Assembly: GCA_025618425.1 (NCBI GenBank)
Contig: CM046842.1
Location: forward strand, 39,551,798 to 39,615,797
Direction of reading: 5' to 3'
From: Heliocidaris tuberculata
Taxonomy: Eukaryota; Echinodermata; Echinoidea; Camarodonta; Echinometridae
Length of the DNA stretch: 64,000 nt
Positions 63,561-64,000 of this stretch are shown here, piece by piece. The notes beneath the pieces were generated by a model. It searched no databases. It worked only from the letters and a program-made list of their open reading frames with translations, and had not been told where the DNA came from. Positions within the stretch are counted from its first letter, which is position 1, and each line of letters opens with the position of its first letter. The translations under genes and the position numbers were made by a program.

Positions 63561-64000
63561 GACAGATATAGCAAGACAGAGAGACAGAGGGAGAGACAGA
63601 GAGACAGACAGAAACAGAGAGACAGATAGCAAGACAGAGAGACAGAGGGAGAGACAGAGAGACAGACAGAAACAGAGAGACAGATAGCAAGACAGAGAGA
63701 CAGAGGGAGAGACAGAGAGACAGACAGAAACAGAGAGACAGATAGCAAGACAGAGAGACAGAGGGAGAGACAGAGAGACAGACAGAAACAGAGAGACAGA
63801 TAGCAAGACAGAGAGACAGAGGGAGAGACAGAGAGACAGACAGAAACAGAGAGACAGATAGCAAGACAGAGAGACAGAGGGAGAGACAGAGAGACAGACA
63901 GAAACAGAGAGACAGATGGCAAGACAGAGAGACAGAGGGAGAGACAGAGAGACAGACAGAAACAGAGAGACAGAGGGAGAGACAGAGAGACAGACAGAGA
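63561..64000. repeat. 58 bp minisatellite, seven or more units
   Basis: GACAGATAGCAAGACAGAGA starts at 63621, 63679, 63737, 63795 and 63853, with a variant (GACAGATGGC) at 63911: an exact 58 base period. The first unit (63561) is two bases longer. The array runs off the window. Confidence 0.95.

Noticed and set aside
63194..63922. Long Ser/Leu-rich minus-strand open frames (up to 242 codons)
   Set aside because: They are translations of GA-rich simple repeats and the 58 bp minisatellite, with no stop codons because of composition; not genes.
63561..64000. CRISPR-like array
   Set aside because: Repeats are contiguous with no unique spacers and the genome is eukaryotic; it is a minisatellite.

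Overview
This is a 64 kb piece of an invertebrate animal nuclear genome, not a microbial one. It has long AT-rich non-coding stretches, GT-AG introns, many short palindromic DNA transposons (MITEs), tRNA-headed SINEs, truncated LINEs and microsatellites. The SINE type, the dispersed ACATGTAC motif and the invertebrate form of the two host genes suggest a marine deuterostome, probably an echinoderm such as a sea urchin. The species is an inference and I could not test it.

Two host genes are supported, both incomplete. On the + strand, three exons (21389-21945, 22730-23020, 27330-27524) join in phase and encode the end of a PDZ domain, an acidic and proline-rich linker, and an ezrin-binding-type C-terminus: an NHERF-family scaffold protein. 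Its upstream exons were not found. Its last exon is surrounded by decayed partial copies of itself. A long 3' UTR may run to a poly(A) signal at 34025. On the - strand, four phase-compatible exons (43519-43734, 42849-43009, 39688-39760, 37903-38241) encode the C-terminal end of a TGFBRAP1/Vps3-type vesicle tethering protein with a terminal zinc-binding motif. Its upstream exons are not visible. The two genes converge, with roughly 4 kb between the proposed NHERF poly(A) site and the TGFBRAP1 stop codon.

Layout: 1-21.4 kb is repeat-rich and contains no gene I recognise. It holds a ~127 bp tandem array, nested MITEs, a palindromic element carrying two inverted copies of a coding exon, and nested inverted-repeat elements at 17.7-19.2 kb. 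21.4-27.5 kb is the NHERF region. 29.1-34.05 kb is unusually poor in repeats. 34.4-37.9 kb is MITE-rich. 37.9-43.7 kb is the TGFBRAP1 region; one of its introns holds a 147 bp tandem array that has been invaded by a 581 bp terminal-inverted-repeat element with an intact SAP-domain ORF. 43.7-64 kb is repeats and AT-rich sequence, ending in GA-rich simple repeats and a 58 bp minisatellite.

The best candidates for something little described are the SAP-domain inverted-repeat element (40642-41222), the exon-carrying palindrome (9494-10603), the duplication cluster around the NHERF terminal exon, and the shared 3' tails of a SINE family and an L2-like LINE. I found no prokaryote-type system, CRISPR array or RNA gene.
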